From Desulfovibrio mangrovi (lineage in GTDB: Bacteria > Desulfobacterota > Desulfovibrionia > Desulfovibrionales > Desulfovibrionaceae): DNA of 64,000 nt. A program made the position numbers and the translations under genes. The stretch is from positions 1,364,001-1,428,000 of the forward strand of contig NZ_CP104208.1 of NCBI RefSeq assembly GCF_026230175.1, read 5' to 3'. Positions 27,857 through 39,241 of this stretch are shown one piece after another (the first letter of the stretch is position 1; each line of letters begins with the position of its first letter). The notes under the pieces were generated by a model that worked only from the letters and a program-made list of their open reading frames with translations, did not search any database and was not told where the DNA came from.

Positions 27857-28180
27857 CTATCCAATGATTTCGTTGCACTTTTTGCAGAAACGGACTTTTT
27901 TGCCGTCTTCGGTGTAACGGTAGCCAACCTTAGTGGGGCTGGCGCAAGCGTCACACATGACCATCACGTTGGAAACGTGGATGGGCATTTCCTTTTCGAC
28001 AATGCCGCCGGGCTGCTGCAGGTAAGGGTTAGCCTTGGTGTGGCGCTTTACCACGTTTACCTGCTCAACAAGTACTCGGTCCTTCTTGCGAAGGATCTTG
28101 AGAACCTTGCCGATCTTGCCCTTATCCTTACCGGAGACAACCATTACTTTGTCGTCTTTGTGAATACGATACTGCTTCAT
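27857..28180 (-). CDS. rplX: 50S ribosomal protein L24
   Basis: Assembly initiator of the 50S subunit. The 107 residues have the KOW motif ([21 protein letters not shown]). The C-terminal part carries two CxxC pairs (CDAC and CKKC), a zinc-ribbon-like version found in part of the family. Confidence 0.97.
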   Translation of the reverse strand: MKQYRIHKDDKVMVVSGKDKGKIGKVLKILRKKDRVLVEQVNVVKRHTKANPYLQQPGGIVEKEMPIHVSNVMVMCDACASPTKVGYRYTEDGKKVRFCKKCNEIIG

Positions 28181-28189
28181 GGTTATCTC

Positions 28190-28558
28190 CTACAGAACCT
28201 CAGGTGCGAGGGATACGATCTTCATGAAACCCTTACCGCGCAGTTCGCGGGCAACGGGTCCGAAGATACGGGTGCCGACAGGCTCACCCTGCTTGGACAG
28301 AACCACAGCAGCGTTGGTGTCGAACTTGATGTAGGAACCATCGGCGCGACGAATTTCTTTCTTCGTACGCACGATAACTGCCTTCATCACATCCCCTTTC
28401 TTTACCTTAGCATGAGGTATAGCCTCTTTCACGGAGACAACGATGATATCGCCCACGGAGGCATAGCGGCGGTGAGAACCACCGAGTACCTTGATGCAGG
28501 CAACCTTCTTGGCACCGGAATTGTCGGCTACTTCAAGAGTAGATTCTACCTGGATCAT
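28190..28558 (-). CDS. rplN: 50S ribosomal protein L14
   Basis: Forms inter-subunit bridges and binds the ribosome silencing factor. The 122 residues begin [19 protein letters not shown] and end [11 protein letters not shown], as in the family. Confidence 0.98.
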   Translation of the reverse strand: MIQVESTLEVADNSGAKKVACIKVLGGSHRRYASVGDIIVVSVKEAIPHAKVKKGDVMKAVIVRTKKEIRRADGSYIKFDTNAAVVLSKQGEPVGTRIFGPVARELRGKGFMKIVSLAPEVL

Positions 28559-28567
28559 CGTTAACCC

Positions 28568-28834
28568 CTAAACGGCTTTTTCCAAAATGGATACCAGATG
28601 CCAGCGCTTGTTGCGGCTGAGCGGACGAAACTCAACGATCTTCACCTTGTCACCCATGCCGCATTCGTTCTGCGGATCATGTGCGGTGAACTTTTTCCTG
28701 CGGCGGATGTACTTCTTCAGCAGGGGGTGCTTAACCAGAGTTTCAACACGAACAACGATGGTCTTGTCGTTCTTGTCGCTTACAACAGTGCCAACGAGCG
28801 TTCTGCCGTTTTGCTTTACGATAGCTTCGGACAT
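28568..28834 (-). CDS. rpsQ: 30S ribosomal protein S17
   Basis: Primary 16S rRNA binder of the 30S body. The 88-residue OB-fold protein has [18 protein letters not shown], a [15 protein letters not shown] loop and the [19 protein letters not shown] motif. Confidence 0.98.
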   Translation of the reverse strand: MSEAIVKQNGRTLVGTVVSDKNDKTIVVRVETLVKHPLLKKYIRRRKKFTAHDPQNECGMGDKVKIVEFRPLSRNKRWHLVSILEKAV

Positions 28835-28835
28835 A

Positions 28836-29024
28836 CTACGCTCCCTTTTCTTTCAGGATAGTCAGTATACGCGCAATGTTGCGCTTGGTTTCCGGCAATC
28901 CGGAGGTCTTCTGAAGCTGTGCGGTAGCATGCTTGAAGCGCAGGTCGAAGAGTTCCTTGCGGGATTCTTCGAGCTTGGTCTTCAGCTCTTCGGCGCTCAG
29001 CTTTCTCAATTCTGCAGTCTTCAT
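28836..29024 (-). CDS. rpmC: 50S ribosomal protein L29
   Basis: Small helical hairpin protein at the peptide exit tunnel, next to the trigger factor site. The 62 residues include [19 protein letters not shown] and [13 protein letters not shown]. The start codon lies three bases after the rplP stop codon and the end abuts rpsQ. Confidence 0.98.
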   Translation of the reverse strand: MKTAELRKLSAEELKTKLEESRKELFDLRFKHATAQLQKTSGLPETKRNIARILTILKEKGA

Positions 29025-29027
29025 ATA

Positions 29028-29441
29028 TTAGATCCCCTCCTTTACCACGATAGCGGTCTTGATGGGGAGCTTGTAGGCAGCACGGGAAAGTGCTTCCTTA
29101 GCGAGTTCAATATCAACACCCTTGATTTCGTACAGAACGCGGCCGGGCTTTACGGGGGCGTACCAACCGCAGGGAGCACCCTTACCTTTACCCTGACGAA
29201 CTTCAAGAGGCTTGCTGGTCTTGACACGGTCGGGGAAGACGCGAATCCAAACCTGGCCACCACGCTTGATGTGACGGATCATGGCAATACGTGCAGCTTC
29301 AATCTGCTGGTTGGAAAGCTTGCCATGTTCCAACGCCTTCAAGCCTACATCACCGAAAGCAACGCTGTTACCGCGAAGGGCCTTACCCTTCAGGCGGCCA
29401 GTCTGGTGCTTACGGAATTTAGATCTTTTGGGCATCAGCAT
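29028..29441 (-). CDS. rplP: 50S ribosomal protein L16
   Basis: Sits at the A-site side of the 50S and helps place aminoacyl-tRNA. The 137 residues begin [19 protein letters not shown] and hold the conserved [15 protein letters not shown], whose Arg/Gly region (Arg81 in E. coli) is a hydroxylation site. The start overlaps the rpsC stop by one base. Confidence 0.98.
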   Translation of the reverse strand: MLMPKRSKFRKHQTGRLKGKALRGNSVAFGDVGLKALEHGKLSNQQIEAARIAMIRHIKRGGQVWIRVFPDRVKTSKPLEVRQGKGKGAPCGWYAPVKPGRVLYEIKGVDIELAKEALSRAAYKLPIKTAIVVKEGI

Positions 29442-30082
29442 TACTGCATTACCTCACTGTCAAGGATTTCACCTTTGAAGATCCAGACCTTGACGCCGAT
29501 GATGCCGTAAGTGGTAGAGGCCTCGGCAAAGCCGTAGTCGATGTCAGCGCGCAGAGTCTGCAGCGGAACGCGACCTTCGCGGTACCATTCGCTACGTGCG
29601 ATTTCTGCACCGGCAAGACGACCGCCGCAACCAACCTTGATGCCTTCTGCGCCAAACTTGCGAGCCATGGAAACGGTACGCTTCATGGCGCGACGGAAGG
29701 CAACACGGCGCTCAAGCTGCTGAGCGATGCTTTCTGCCACCAACTGGGCATCAATTTCAGGACGACGGATCTCGTTGACTTCGATGGAGAACTCACGGTT
29801 GAACTTCTTGCGAAGGTCAGCGCGGAGCTTTTCGATTTCAACACCCTTGCGACCGATAACAATACCGGGGCGTGCAGTGGAGAGAATCAGACGAACCTTA
29901 CCACCGGCGCGCTCAAGTTCAATGCTGGCGATGCCGGCATGGAACAGGGCCTTCTTCACATACTTGCGAATCTTGTCGTCTTCGTAAACGAAGGCCGGGT
30001 ATTCCTTTTTGCTGTACCAGCGGGACTTCCAATTCTTGTTGTACCCGAGGCGGAATCCGTACGGATGTACTTTTTGACCCAT
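29441..30082 (-). CDS. rpsC: 30S ribosomal protein S3
   Basis: Head protein at the mRNA entry tunnel. The 213 residues start [20 protein letters not shown], have the KH domain ([17 protein letters not shown]) and the C-terminal S3 fold with [16 protein letters not shown] and the [15 protein letters not shown] signature. Confidence 0.98.
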   Translation of the reverse strand: MGQKVHPYGFRLGYNKNWKSRWYSKKEYPAFVYEDDKIRKYVKKALFHAGIASIELERAGGKVRLILSTARPGIVIGRKGVEIEKLRADLRKKFNREFSIEVNEIRRPEIDAQLVAESIAQQLERRVAFRRAMKRTVSMARKFGAEGIKVGCGGRLAGAEIARSEWYREGRVPLQTLRADIDYGFAEASTTYGIIGVKVWIFKGEILDSEVMQ

Positions 30083-30091
30083 AACTGTATC

Positions 30092-30424
30092 CTAATTTTC
30101 TTCAAGAATTACAGTGATGTGGCTGGTGCGCTTCTTGATGCTCGTGGCACGACCTTGTGCACGGGGCATAAAACGCTTCCAGGTAGGACCTTCGTTAACG
30201 ATAACCTGCTTGACTACCATCGCGTCCACGTCAACGCCGGGCATCTGCTCTGCGTTGGCCACTGCGGAATGAAGCACCTTGTAGATGATTCCGGCAGCTT
30301 TCTGCGGGGTAAGCTTCAGGATATTAAGTGCGTCTTCCACGGGAAGACCGTTCACGTTGCGTGCAACGAGACGGGTCTTGCGCGGGGACACGCGGATAAA
30401 CTTTGCTGTAGCTTGGGCTTGCAT
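30092..30424 (-). CDS. rplV: 50S ribosomal protein L22
   Basis: Lines the exit tunnel with a long hairpin loop. The ATG at 30424 follows AGGTGAG and gives 110 residues (MQAQATAKFIRVSPRK), the same length as E. coli L22; a GTG nine bases upstream is a less likely start. The beta-hairpin tip reads MPRAQGRATSIKKRTSH. Confidence 0.97.
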   Translation of the reverse strand: MQAQATAKFIRVSPRKTRLVARNVNGLPVEDALNILKLTPQKAAGIIYKVLHSAVANAEQMPGVDVDAMVVKQVIVNEGPTWKRFMPRAQGRATSIKKRTSHITVILEEN

Positions 30425-30437
30425 AGTACTCACCTAC

Positions 30438-30719
30438 CTAGCGCTTGGCCTTGCTCTTCTTGTCGGCTGCGTGGCCGTAGTAGGTACGAGTGGGAGCAAA
30501 TTCGCCCACCTTGTGCCCTACCATGTTTTCAGTAACGAAAACAGGAATGAACTTCTTGCCGTTATGTACCGCGAAGGTAAGGCCTACCATTTCAGGAAGG
30601 ATGGTGGAACGACGGGACCAGGTCTTGATGACGCGGCGGTCGCCGGATTCCTGAGCCTTCTCGACCTTCTTGTACAGATGGTCGTCGACGAAAGGACCTT
30701 TTTTAAGAGACCTTGGCAT
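30438..30719 (-). CDS. rpsS: 30S ribosomal protein S19
   Basis: Head protein that contacts the A-site finger. The 93 residues begin [15 protein letters not shown] and include [22 protein letters not shown], the family signature. Confidence 0.98.
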   Translation of the reverse strand: MPRSLKKGPFVDDHLYKKVEKAQESGDRRVIKTWSRRSTILPEMVGLTFAVHNGKKFIPVFVTENMVGHKVGEFAPTRTYYGHAADKKSKAKR

Positions 30720-30728
30720 TTTCTACTC

Positions 30729-31559
30729 CTACTTCTGACCGCGACGCTTAACGATGAGCTTGGAAGAAGCCTTCTTGCGATCACGGGTCTTGTAGCCCTT
30801 GGTGGGAATACCCCAGGGGGTAACCGGGTGACGACCACCGGAGCTACGACCTTCACCACCACCAAGCGGGTGGTCAACCGGGTTCATGGCTACGCCGCGA
30901 ACCTTAGGACGGCGACCCAGCCAGCGGTTACGACCTGCCTTACCCAGAGAGATGTTCTCATGGTTCACGTTACCAACCTGACCAACAGTGGCCACGCAGG
31001 TAAGCAGAACCTTGCGAACTTCACCAGAGGGCATACGCAGCAGAGCGTACTTGCCTTCCTTGGCGATGAGCTGTGCGTAGGAACCGGCTGCGCGGCAGAA
31101 CTGTCCGCCCTTGCCGGGTGCAAGCTCAATGTTGTGGATGATGGTACCAACCGGAATCTTTGCCATGGGCAGAGCGTTACCGGGCTTGATGTCAGCGCTT
31201 TCACCGGCGATCAGCTTGTCACCCTGCTGGATGCCAAGAGGAGCCAGAATGTAGCGCTTTTCACCGTCTGCGTAGTTCAGCAGAGCAATGCGAGCGGTAC
31301 GGTTGGGGTCGTATTCGATGTGGGCAACGGTTGCCGGAATATCGAACTTGTCACGCTTGAAGTCGATGAGACGGTACAGGCGCTTGTGCCCGCCGCCACG
31401 GCGACGCATGGTGACACGGCCATAGCTGTTACGACCGGCCTTCTTTGTCAGACCTACGGTCAAAGACTTCTCAGGGGTGCTGCGCGTTACTTCCTCAAAG
31501 TCGGAGACGGTCTGGAAGCGACGACCCGGAGAAGTAGGCTTAAGCTTACGAACTGCCAT
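30729..31559 (-). CDS. rplB: 50S ribosomal protein L2
   Basis: Core 50S protein close to the peptidyl transferase centre. The 276 residues begin [15 protein letters not shown] and carry the conserved [19 protein letters not shown] loop with the essential histidine. Confidence 0.98.
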   Translation of the reverse strand: MAVRKLKPTSPGRRFQTVSDFEEVTRSTPEKSLTVGLTKKAGRNSYGRVTMRRRGGGHKRLYRLIDFKRDKFDIPATVAHIEYDPNRTARIALLNYADGEKRYILAPLGIQQGDKLIAGESADIKPGNALPMAKIPVGTIIHNIELAPGKGGQFCRAAGSYAQLIAKEGKYALLRMPSGEVRKVLLTCVATVGQVGNVNHENISLGKAGRNRWLGRRPKVRGVAMNPVDHPLGGGEGRSSGGRHPVTPWGIPTKGYKTRDRKKASSKLIVKRRGQK

Positions 31560-31562
31560 TGC

Positions 31563-31853
31563 TTACACTCCCTCGAAGAATTCGATTTTTTCGCCGGGTG
31601 CGAGGGTGATATACACCTTCTTGTAACCGGGAATTCTGCCGACAGTGCGACCCTGACGTACGCGAGCCATGGGCTGGCGACGTACAACGTTCACACTCGC
31701 AACCTTCACGTTGTAGGCTTCTTCGACGGCCTTCTTGATTTCAATCTTGTTGGCGCTGGGAGCGACGTAGAAGGTCACCTTCTCGGCATAATCCTTAAGA
31801 TCGGAAGCCTTTTCAGAGACCAGAGGCTTGATAAGTATCTGAGTGTAGTTCAT
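31563..31853 (-). CDS. rplW: 50S ribosomal protein L23
   Basis: Docking site for trigger factor and SRP at the tunnel exit. The 96 residues show ILIKPLVSEKASDL, NKIEIKKAVEEAYNVKV and the loop GRIPGYKKVYITLAPG. Its terminal Glu-rich end is typical. Confidence 0.98.
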   Translation of the reverse strand: MNYTQILIKPLVSEKASDLKDYAEKVTFYVAPSANKIEIKKAVEEAYNVKVASVNVVRRQPMARVRQGRTVGRIPGYKKVYITLAPGEKIEFFEGV

Positions 31854-31865
31854 ATCATCAACCTC

Positions 31866-32486
31866 TTACTTCAGTCGTTCCTGAACGGGTTCAACGGCGC
31901 CTTCAAGCAGAACCAGCTGCTTGTGACGGAGCACGTCATACACGTTCAGCTGTTCAACATTCTGCACGGTGATGCCGGGCAGGTTGCGAGCAGAAAGCGC
32001 GAGCTTTTCATCGGCACCGTTGGCAATGATCAGAGCCTTGCCCAGACCCAGCTTGCCGACAACGTCAGCCATCAGCTTGGTCTTTACTTCGGGCAGCTCA
32101 ATAGCCTTTACAACCATCAGAGACTCTGCAGCCAGACGGGAGGAAAGAGCCATGCGCATTGCAAGGCGACGAACCTTCTTGTTTACCTTGAAGCCGTAAT
32201 CGCGGGGCTGGGGGCCAAAAATAACGGCACCACCACGCCAGATGGGCGAACGGGAAGAACCGGAACGAGCACGGCCAGTACCCTTCTGGCGCCAGGGCTT
32301 GGCACCACCGCCGCTAACTTCGGCGCGGGTCTTGGCAGCATGAGTTCCTGCACGCATGGCGGCACGCTGAGCGCGAACCACGAGGTTCAGGATTTCCGGC
32401 TTTACCTCGACTTCGAACACTTCAGGAGCCAAGGTGATGTCACCAGCTTCCTGCTTGTTCTGATCGTATACTTTTACAACAGCCAC
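31866..32486 (-). CDS. rplD: 50S ribosomal protein L4
   Basis: Tunnel-lining protein and, in E. coli, repressor of the S10 operon. The 206 residues start with GTG at 32486 and show the extended loop GGGAKPWRQKGTGRARSGSS. If L4 autoregulation exists here, its target would be the long leader before rpsJ. Confidence 0.98.
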   Translation of the reverse strand: MAVVKVYDQNKQEAGDITLAPEVFEVEVKPEILNLVVRAQRAAMRAGTHAAKTRAEVSGGGAKPWRQKGTGRARSGSSRSPIWRGGAVIFGPQPRDYGFKVNKKVRRLAMRMALSSRLAAESLMVVKAIELPEVKTKLMADVVGKLGLGKALIIANGADEKLALSARNLPGITVQNVEQLNVYDVLRHKQLVLLEGAVEPVQERLK

Positions 32487-32498
32487 TGTAGTACCCCT

Positions 32499-33128
32499 TT
32501 ACTGCTTGCGAACCATTACCAGACCATTCTTGGGACCGGGAACGGCACCCTTGATCAGGATCAGGTTTTCATCGGCGCGCACAGCGACGACTTCGAGGTT
32601 AATGACAGTTGTACGCTCGCTGCCCATGTGGCCAGCCATCTTCTTGCCCTTGATGATCTTACCGGGCTCGGTGTTGTTACCGATGGAACCGGGGGAGCGA
32701 TGTACCTTTTCGTGACCGTGGCTCGCGGGCATACCACCGAAGTTCCAGCGCTTCATAACGCCCTGGAAGCCCTTACCAATGGAAGTGCCGGTAACCTTCA
32801 CCTTGTCGCCGGGATTGAAAATCTCGACGGTGAGTTCCTGGCCTACTTCCATCTCAGGCGCACCTTCGAGACGGATTTCACGAGTTTTACGGAACAAGCC
32901 CTTGCCGGCCTTTTCAAAATGACCCTGCATAGGCTTGGTGACGTGCTTTTCCTTGGCGGTGCCAAAGGCGATTTGCACTGCATTATATCCATCAGAGGCC
33001 GCATCCTTCACCTGGATAACGGGGCAGGGGCCAGCTTCGATGACGGTACATGCTACTGCGGAACCGTCACTGACGAAGATGCGCGTCATGCCCAACTTGC
33101 GGCCCAAGATTGCCATTTTCTCAGCCAT
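32499..33128 (-). CDS. rplC: 50S ribosomal protein L3
   Basis: Initiator of 50S assembly reaching toward the peptidyl transferase centre. The 209 residues include [16 protein letters not shown], the internal [19 protein letters not shown] loop (with the Gln/His methylation region) and [18 protein letters not shown]. Confidence 0.98.
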   Translation of the reverse strand: MAEKMAILGRKLGMTRIFVSDGSAVACTVIEAGPCPVIQVKDAASDGYNAVQIAFGTAKEKHVTKPMQGHFEKAGKGLFRKTREIRLEGAPEMEVGQELTVEIFNPGDKVKVTGTSIGKGFQGVMKRWNFGGMPASHGHEKVHRSPGSIGNNTEPGKIIKGKKMAGHMGSERTTVINLEVVAVRADENLILIKGAVPGPKNGLVMVRKQ

Positions 33129-33140
33129 GACTACCTCTCG

Positions 33141-33458
33141 CTAGAGTTTGATTTCTACGTCCACGCCAGCGGGCAGACTCAGCTTACCAAGTGCATCCAC
33201 GGTCTGCTGGGTGGGCTCAAGGATGTCCATGAGCCGCTTGTGAATGCGCATTTCGAACTGTTCACGAGACTTCTTGTCTACGTGAACGGAACGGTTGACC
33301 GTGAACTTGTGGATGTTGGTGGGGAGCGGAATAGGACCGGCTACCCCAGCGCCCGTGTTGCGCGCCGTATCTACGATTTCAGCCACAGCCTTATCAAGGA
33401 TGCGGTAATCGTAAGCTTTCAGCTTGATCCTGATACGATCACTGCTAACAGTCGTCAT
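33141..33458 (-). CDS. rpsJ: 30S ribosomal protein S10
   Basis: Head protein that also acts with NusB in antitermination. The 105 residues contain [21 protein letters not shown] and the loop [20 protein letters not shown]. First gene of the S10 operon, preceded by a leader of roughly 590 bases. Confidence 0.98.
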   Translation of the reverse strand: MTTVSSDRIRIKLKAYDYRILDKAVAEIVDTARNTGAGVAGPIPLPTNIHKFTVNRSVHVDKKSREQFEMRIHKRLMDILEPTQQTVDALGKLSLPAGVDVEIKL

Positions 33459-34140
33459 AGTTTATTACTCCATGATTCGGGAAACAGTACCCTTGCCTCT
33501 GGTGGCCCCGTGAGGTGGAGCGCACCCTGCCTTTCAGGCGATAGGCAGTAAATTCCTCACAAACGATGGCTGCTCGCCGGACTCACTTGCGGATAACGAC
33601 TCCGCAGGCTTTAGGCTTTGCTTGCCGTTCAGTCCGGCGATGAACGAGGGTTGCCACGACTTCGCTTGCGAAATCATGCGCTCTTTATGGAGTATATGGG
33701 GAGGAGAAGAAAAAGAGGGGGATTCGGACCTTTCCAGTCCAGCAACACCTATTGTCTTCTCTCCGCTTCCACGAAGAACGCCCACGTTGTCGCCAGCCTG
33801 GCCCGGTACTGATATACGATCAGCCGGACAGGTGGTCCAAGAGGGTTCCTAAATGCGGGTGCTTGAGCACCCTTCTATTGTATGTGCACCATTATCTGGA
33901 TTATCCCAGACTGATTGGTGCGACACCATGCAGCATTTAGAAACGCCTGCAAATGTCAAACAACAGCAGAACAGACTCAACCTGTTCTTTATTCCCCCCA
34001 GGGTGAGGAGGAGATTTGCCGTCTCGGGAGACACAGAGTCCCGAACAGCGAAGACGGTTTATACATGCCGCCACAGCAGGCGTCAAGCAGGAAATATTTT
34101 TTCTTGAAAAAAATATAATCCACCGGTGCCCTACCCTTTC
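33459..34140 (-). other. Long untranslated leader region of the S10 operon (no tuf)
   Basis: The region between fusA and rpsJ holds no convincing gene; a short open frame at 33534-33785 lacks protein-like composition and spans hairpins. Visible structure on the minus strand: TCGGGA/TCCCGA stem near the predicted transcription start, GGGTGC/GCACCC (about 33865-33885), TTCGC/GCGAA (about 33660-33675), and a nested element with CGCCGGACT (33575-33583) pairing to AGTCCGGCG (33631-33639) around TGCGGA/TCCGCA (33588-33606). In many bacteria tuf lies here; it is absent. Confidence 0.6.
34058..34086 (-). promoter_or_regulatory. Strong predicted promoter of the S10 operon
   Basis: On the minus strand TTGACG (34081-34086), a 17-base spacer and TATAAA (34058-34063) lie just after the fusA terminator. 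Transcription would start near 34051, about 590 bases before the rpsJ start codon. Confidence 0.8.
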
Positions 34141-34178
34141 AAAAAAAGAAAGCTCCGGTCCCAGAGGAGACCGGAGCT
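34138..34178 (-). terminator. Terminator of the str operon (after fusA)
   Basis: Read on the minus strand, a ten-base stem (AGCTCCGGTC with its complement, loop of eight) is followed by TTTCTTTTTTTG. It lies 22 bases after the fusA stop codon. Confidence 0.94.
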
Positions 34179-34200
34179 AATCATTATATATAGGTCGTCA

Positions 34201-36276
<2,076 letters not shown>

Positions 36277-36291
36277 GCTTCGTCTCCAGCA

Positions 36292-36768
<477 letters not shown>

Positions 36769-36780
36769 TTACTCCAATAT

Positions 36781-37152
36781 CTACTTGGGCCGCTTGGCAC
36801 CGTACTTGGAACGTCCCTGACGACGATCGTTAACACCAGAAGTGTCGAGAGTACCACGAACGATGTGATAGCGCACACCGGGAAGGTCTTTTACGCGGCC
36901 GCCGCGGATCATAACAACAGAGTGCTCCTGCAGGTTGTGGCCTTCACCGGGAATGTAGGCGGTCACTTCAAGACCGTTGGTGAGACGTACACGAGCAACC
37001 TTACGCAGAGCGGAGTTAGGCTTCTTAGGCGTGGTGGTGTACACACGGGTGCAAACACCGCGACGCTGAGGGCAGGCCTGCAGAGCGGGAGTCTTCTTCC
37101 GCTTTACAACAGCCTTACGCTCCTTGCGGATGAGCTGGTTAATAGTGGGCAT
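36781..37152 (-). CDS. rpsL: 30S ribosomal protein S12
   Basis: Decoding-centre protein. The start at 37152 ([13 protein letters not shown]) follows GGAGG; the frame open to 37176 lacks a ribosome site. The 123 residues keep both loops where streptomycin resistance changes arise, [12 protein letters not shown] and [14 protein letters not shown], with wild-type lysines, so a sensitive allele is predicted. First gene of the str operon; rpoBC is not next to it in this window. Confidence 0.98.
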   Translation of the reverse strand: MPTINQLIRKERKAVVKRKKTPALQACPQRRGVCTRVYTTTPKKPNSALRKVARVRLTNGLEVTAYIPGEGHNLQEHSVVMIRGGRVKDLPGVRYHIVRGTLDTSGVNDRRQGRSKYGAKRPK

Positions 37153-37203
37153 TTTTCCTCCGTAGGAAATTATCAAAGTCTTTCGCTCAGTTTAAGACGC
37201 ACG

Positions 37204-37232
37204 GCCATACACCGCCACTGACAAACTGTCAA
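37204..37232 (-). promoter_or_regulatory. Predicted promoter of the str operon (rpsL-rpsG-fusA)
   Basis: On the minus strand TTGACA (37227-37232), a 17-base spacer and TATGGC (37204-37209) lie about 52 bases upstream of the rpsL start codon. Confidence 0.65.
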
Positions 37233-37644
37233 GCGGCAGCACAATACGAACCCTCCCACCAGTCAGCATGTCTGGAAGGAGAAGCGCGCGCCTGCGCCAA
37301 TCCAAACGGGGACTCCGATGCGGCCCAGCAGCCCGCTTGGCATCGAAATCAGACCCGTGAAATCAGAAACATGGTTCTTTACGCCGTTTCGAAAAGGTAT
37401 TCAAGCAAATTCTTGCTGTCCGGCCATGATATTTAATTCGTCCCCCCGCCCCCCCTTCTTGCGCTATTTATCACATGCCTAAAACATCATCCTTATTGGG
37501 GCTCTTAAAGGCCCTTTTATGCCCGGTCCATCTATCTTAATGATTAGACATGCACATACGCCACTATTTTCAAAAAATGCTTGACAGACAACCACTCTTG
37601 CAACTCTCTAATTTTATTAGTTTTAAAAAGTGAAGTTTTTACGC
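37233..37644. other. Gene-free spacer between str operon and sat
   Basis: About 410 bases with no plausible coding frame or RNA gene. It contains a C-rich run near 37441-37460 and an AT-rich stretch from about 37540 with TTGACA at 37581 and TTGCAA further on. These could be parts of sat promoters, but no single pair is convincing. Confidence 0.4.
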
Positions 37645-37652
37645 TTGACTTT

Positions 37653-37670
37653 TTGTCTAATTTTTCACAA
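37653..37670 (+). promoter_or_regulatory. Candidate Rex operator upstream of sat
   Basis: TTGTCTAATTTTTCACAA matches the Rex consensus TTGTGAAATATTTCACAA at 15 of 18 positions, with a perfect right half. It overlaps a TTGACT (37645-37650). Rex is the NADH-sensing repressor known to control sat in Desulfovibrio vulgaris, so sat would be induced when the NADH/NAD ratio rises. Confidence 0.6.
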
Positions 37671-37850
37671 GACCTTCAACACGTGCAAGGGACTAATCCG
37701 AACAGGCATTCCTGATACTTAATGTACTCGCTATGTCGATCGGATCCGAGCACAGAGATTTTCCAATACGGCATTTACGGATTTTCGCACGTATACCACG
37801 TCTTAAATCCCCAGGGAAAAAACTCATTATATTTTCGGAGGAAGGAAGTT

Positions 37851-39128
37851 ATGTCCAAGCTGGTACCCCCGCATGGCGGCAAAGGTCTCGTATGTTGCCT
37901 TCTCGAAGGCGCTGAGCGCGAAGCTGAACTGAAGAAGGCCGCTGGCCTGAAGCAGCTCGAAATTTCTGCCCGTGCAAAGGGCGACCTCATCATGATGGGC
38001 ATCGGCGGTTTCTCTCCGCTGAACGGCTTCATGGGTAAGGCTGACTGGAAGGGCGTTTGCGAAAGCTTCACCATGGCTGACGGCACCTTCTGGCCCGTGC
38101 CCGTAACCCTGGACGCTGAAAAGGCTTTTGCTGACGGCGTTGCAGTAGGCGAAGAAATCGCTCTGGTTCGCAAGGGCGAAGTTTTCGCTACCATGACGGT
38201 CACCGAAAAGTTCGAAATGTCCGAAGAAGACAAGAAGTGGGAATGCTACCAGGTCTTCAAGGGCGAAGGCGCTGACTCCGCTGACGACAAGTTCTGGGAA
38301 GTTGCTCTGGCCGACCACCCCGGCGTTCAGATGGTAATGGCTCAGAAGGAAGTTAACCTTGCCGGTCCCGTTAAGGTTCTTTCCGAAGGCGAATACCCCA
38401 CCGAATACAAGGGTGTTTACCTGCGTCCCGCAGAAGTTCGCGCCATGTTCGAAGAGCGCGGCTGGGCCAACGTTGCTGCTCTGCAGCTCCGTAACCCCAT
38501 GCACCGTTCCCACGAATTCCTCGCAAAGATCGCTATCGAAGTTTGCGACGGCGTTCTGATCCACTCCCTCATCGGCAACCTGAAGCCCGGTGACATTCCC
38601 GCAGACGTACGTGTTAAGGCCATTGACTGCCTCGTAGAACACTACTTCGTGAAGGAAAACGTAATCCAGGCTGGTTACCCCCTCGACATGCGTTACGCTG
38701 GTCCCCGCGAAGGTCTGCTCCACGCTACCTTCCGTCAGAACTACGGCGTTAACAACATGCTGATCGGCCGCGACCACGCTGGTGTTGGCGACTTCTACGG
38801 CCTGTTCGAAGCTCAGACCATCTTCGACAAGATCCCCACCCCGGCTGATTCCGGTAAGGCTCTGCTCTGCAAGCCCATGAAGATCGACTGGACCTTCTAC
38901 TGCTACAAGTGTGACGGCATGGCTTCCCTGCGTACCTGCCCCCACACCAAGGAAGACCGCGTAATCCTGTCCGGTACCAAGCTGCGTAAGGCTCTGTCCG
39001 AAGGCGCTGAAATCGTGCCCCACTTCGGTCGCGATGAAGTTCTCGACATCCTCCGCGCTTACTACGAAGGTCTGACCGAGAAGGTTGAAGTTAAGATGCA
39101 GGGTGCCGCTTCCGGCGCCGCCATGTAA
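37851..39128 (+). CDS. sat: Sulfate adenylyltransferase (ATP sulfurylase)
   Basis: Activates sulfate to adenosine 5'-phosphosulfate, the first step of dissimilatory sulfate reduction, in the cytoplasm. The ATG at 37851 follows GGAGGAAGG; a frame open to 37722 is untranslated leader. The 425 residues hold the PUA-like N-terminal domain and the catalytic domain with [12 protein letters not shown] (Gln212, Arg214, Asn215, His218, His221), the GRDHAG motif and the zinc cysteine cluster CYKCDG...RTCPH. Codon use is strongly biased, as expected of a highly expressed gene. It is monocistronic with a strong terminator. Reductase genes aprAB are not in the window. Confidence 0.98.
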   Translation: MSKLVPPHGGKGLVCCLLEGAEREAELKKAAGLKQLEISARAKGDLIMMGIGGFSPLNGFMGKADWKGVCESFTMADGTFWPVPVTLDAEKAFADGVAVGEEIALVRKGEVFATMTVTEKFEMSEEDKKWECYQVFKGEGADSADDKFWEVALADHPGVQMVMAQKEVNLAGPVKVLSEGEYPTEYKGVYLRPAEVRAMFEERGWANVAALQLRNPMHRSHEFLAKIAIEVCDGVLIHSLIGNLKPGDIPADVRVKAIDCLVEHYFVKENVIQAGYPLDMRYAGPREGLLHATFRQNYGVNNMLIGRDHAGVGDFYGLFEAQTIFDKIPTPADSGKALLCKPMKIDWTFYCYKCDGMASLRTCPHTKEDRVILSGTKLRKALSEGAEIVPHFGRDEVLDILRAYYEGLTEKVEVKMQGAASGAAM

Positions 39129-39151
39129 TCTGACTGACCTAGTATGACTAT

Positions 39152-39183
39152 AAAGGGGGAGATGCTTCGGCATCTCCCCCTTT
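39152..39183 (+). terminator. Terminator of sat
   Basis: A perfect 14-base stem (AAAGGGGGAGATGC with its complement) with a stable TTCG tetraloop runs directly into TTT and a T-rich tail, 23 bases after the stop codon. Confidence 0.95.
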
Positions 39184-39241
39184 CCTTTGGCTTCTGGAAA
39201 AATTGCGGTATATCCTTACGTCTCCCCCGTCCTTGCTACAA

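Noticed and set aside
30285-33551. A 1088-codon open frame on the plus strand opposite rplV to rpsJ
   Set aside because: It is antisense to a dozen ribosomal genes that fill the other strand; the frame stays open because of their codon bias. Composition is not protein-like and no motif is seen.
33534-33785. An 83-codon minus-strand frame in the S10 leader
   Set aside because: It spans several perfect hairpins, has no ribosome site and no family resemblance; the RNA structure explains the region better.
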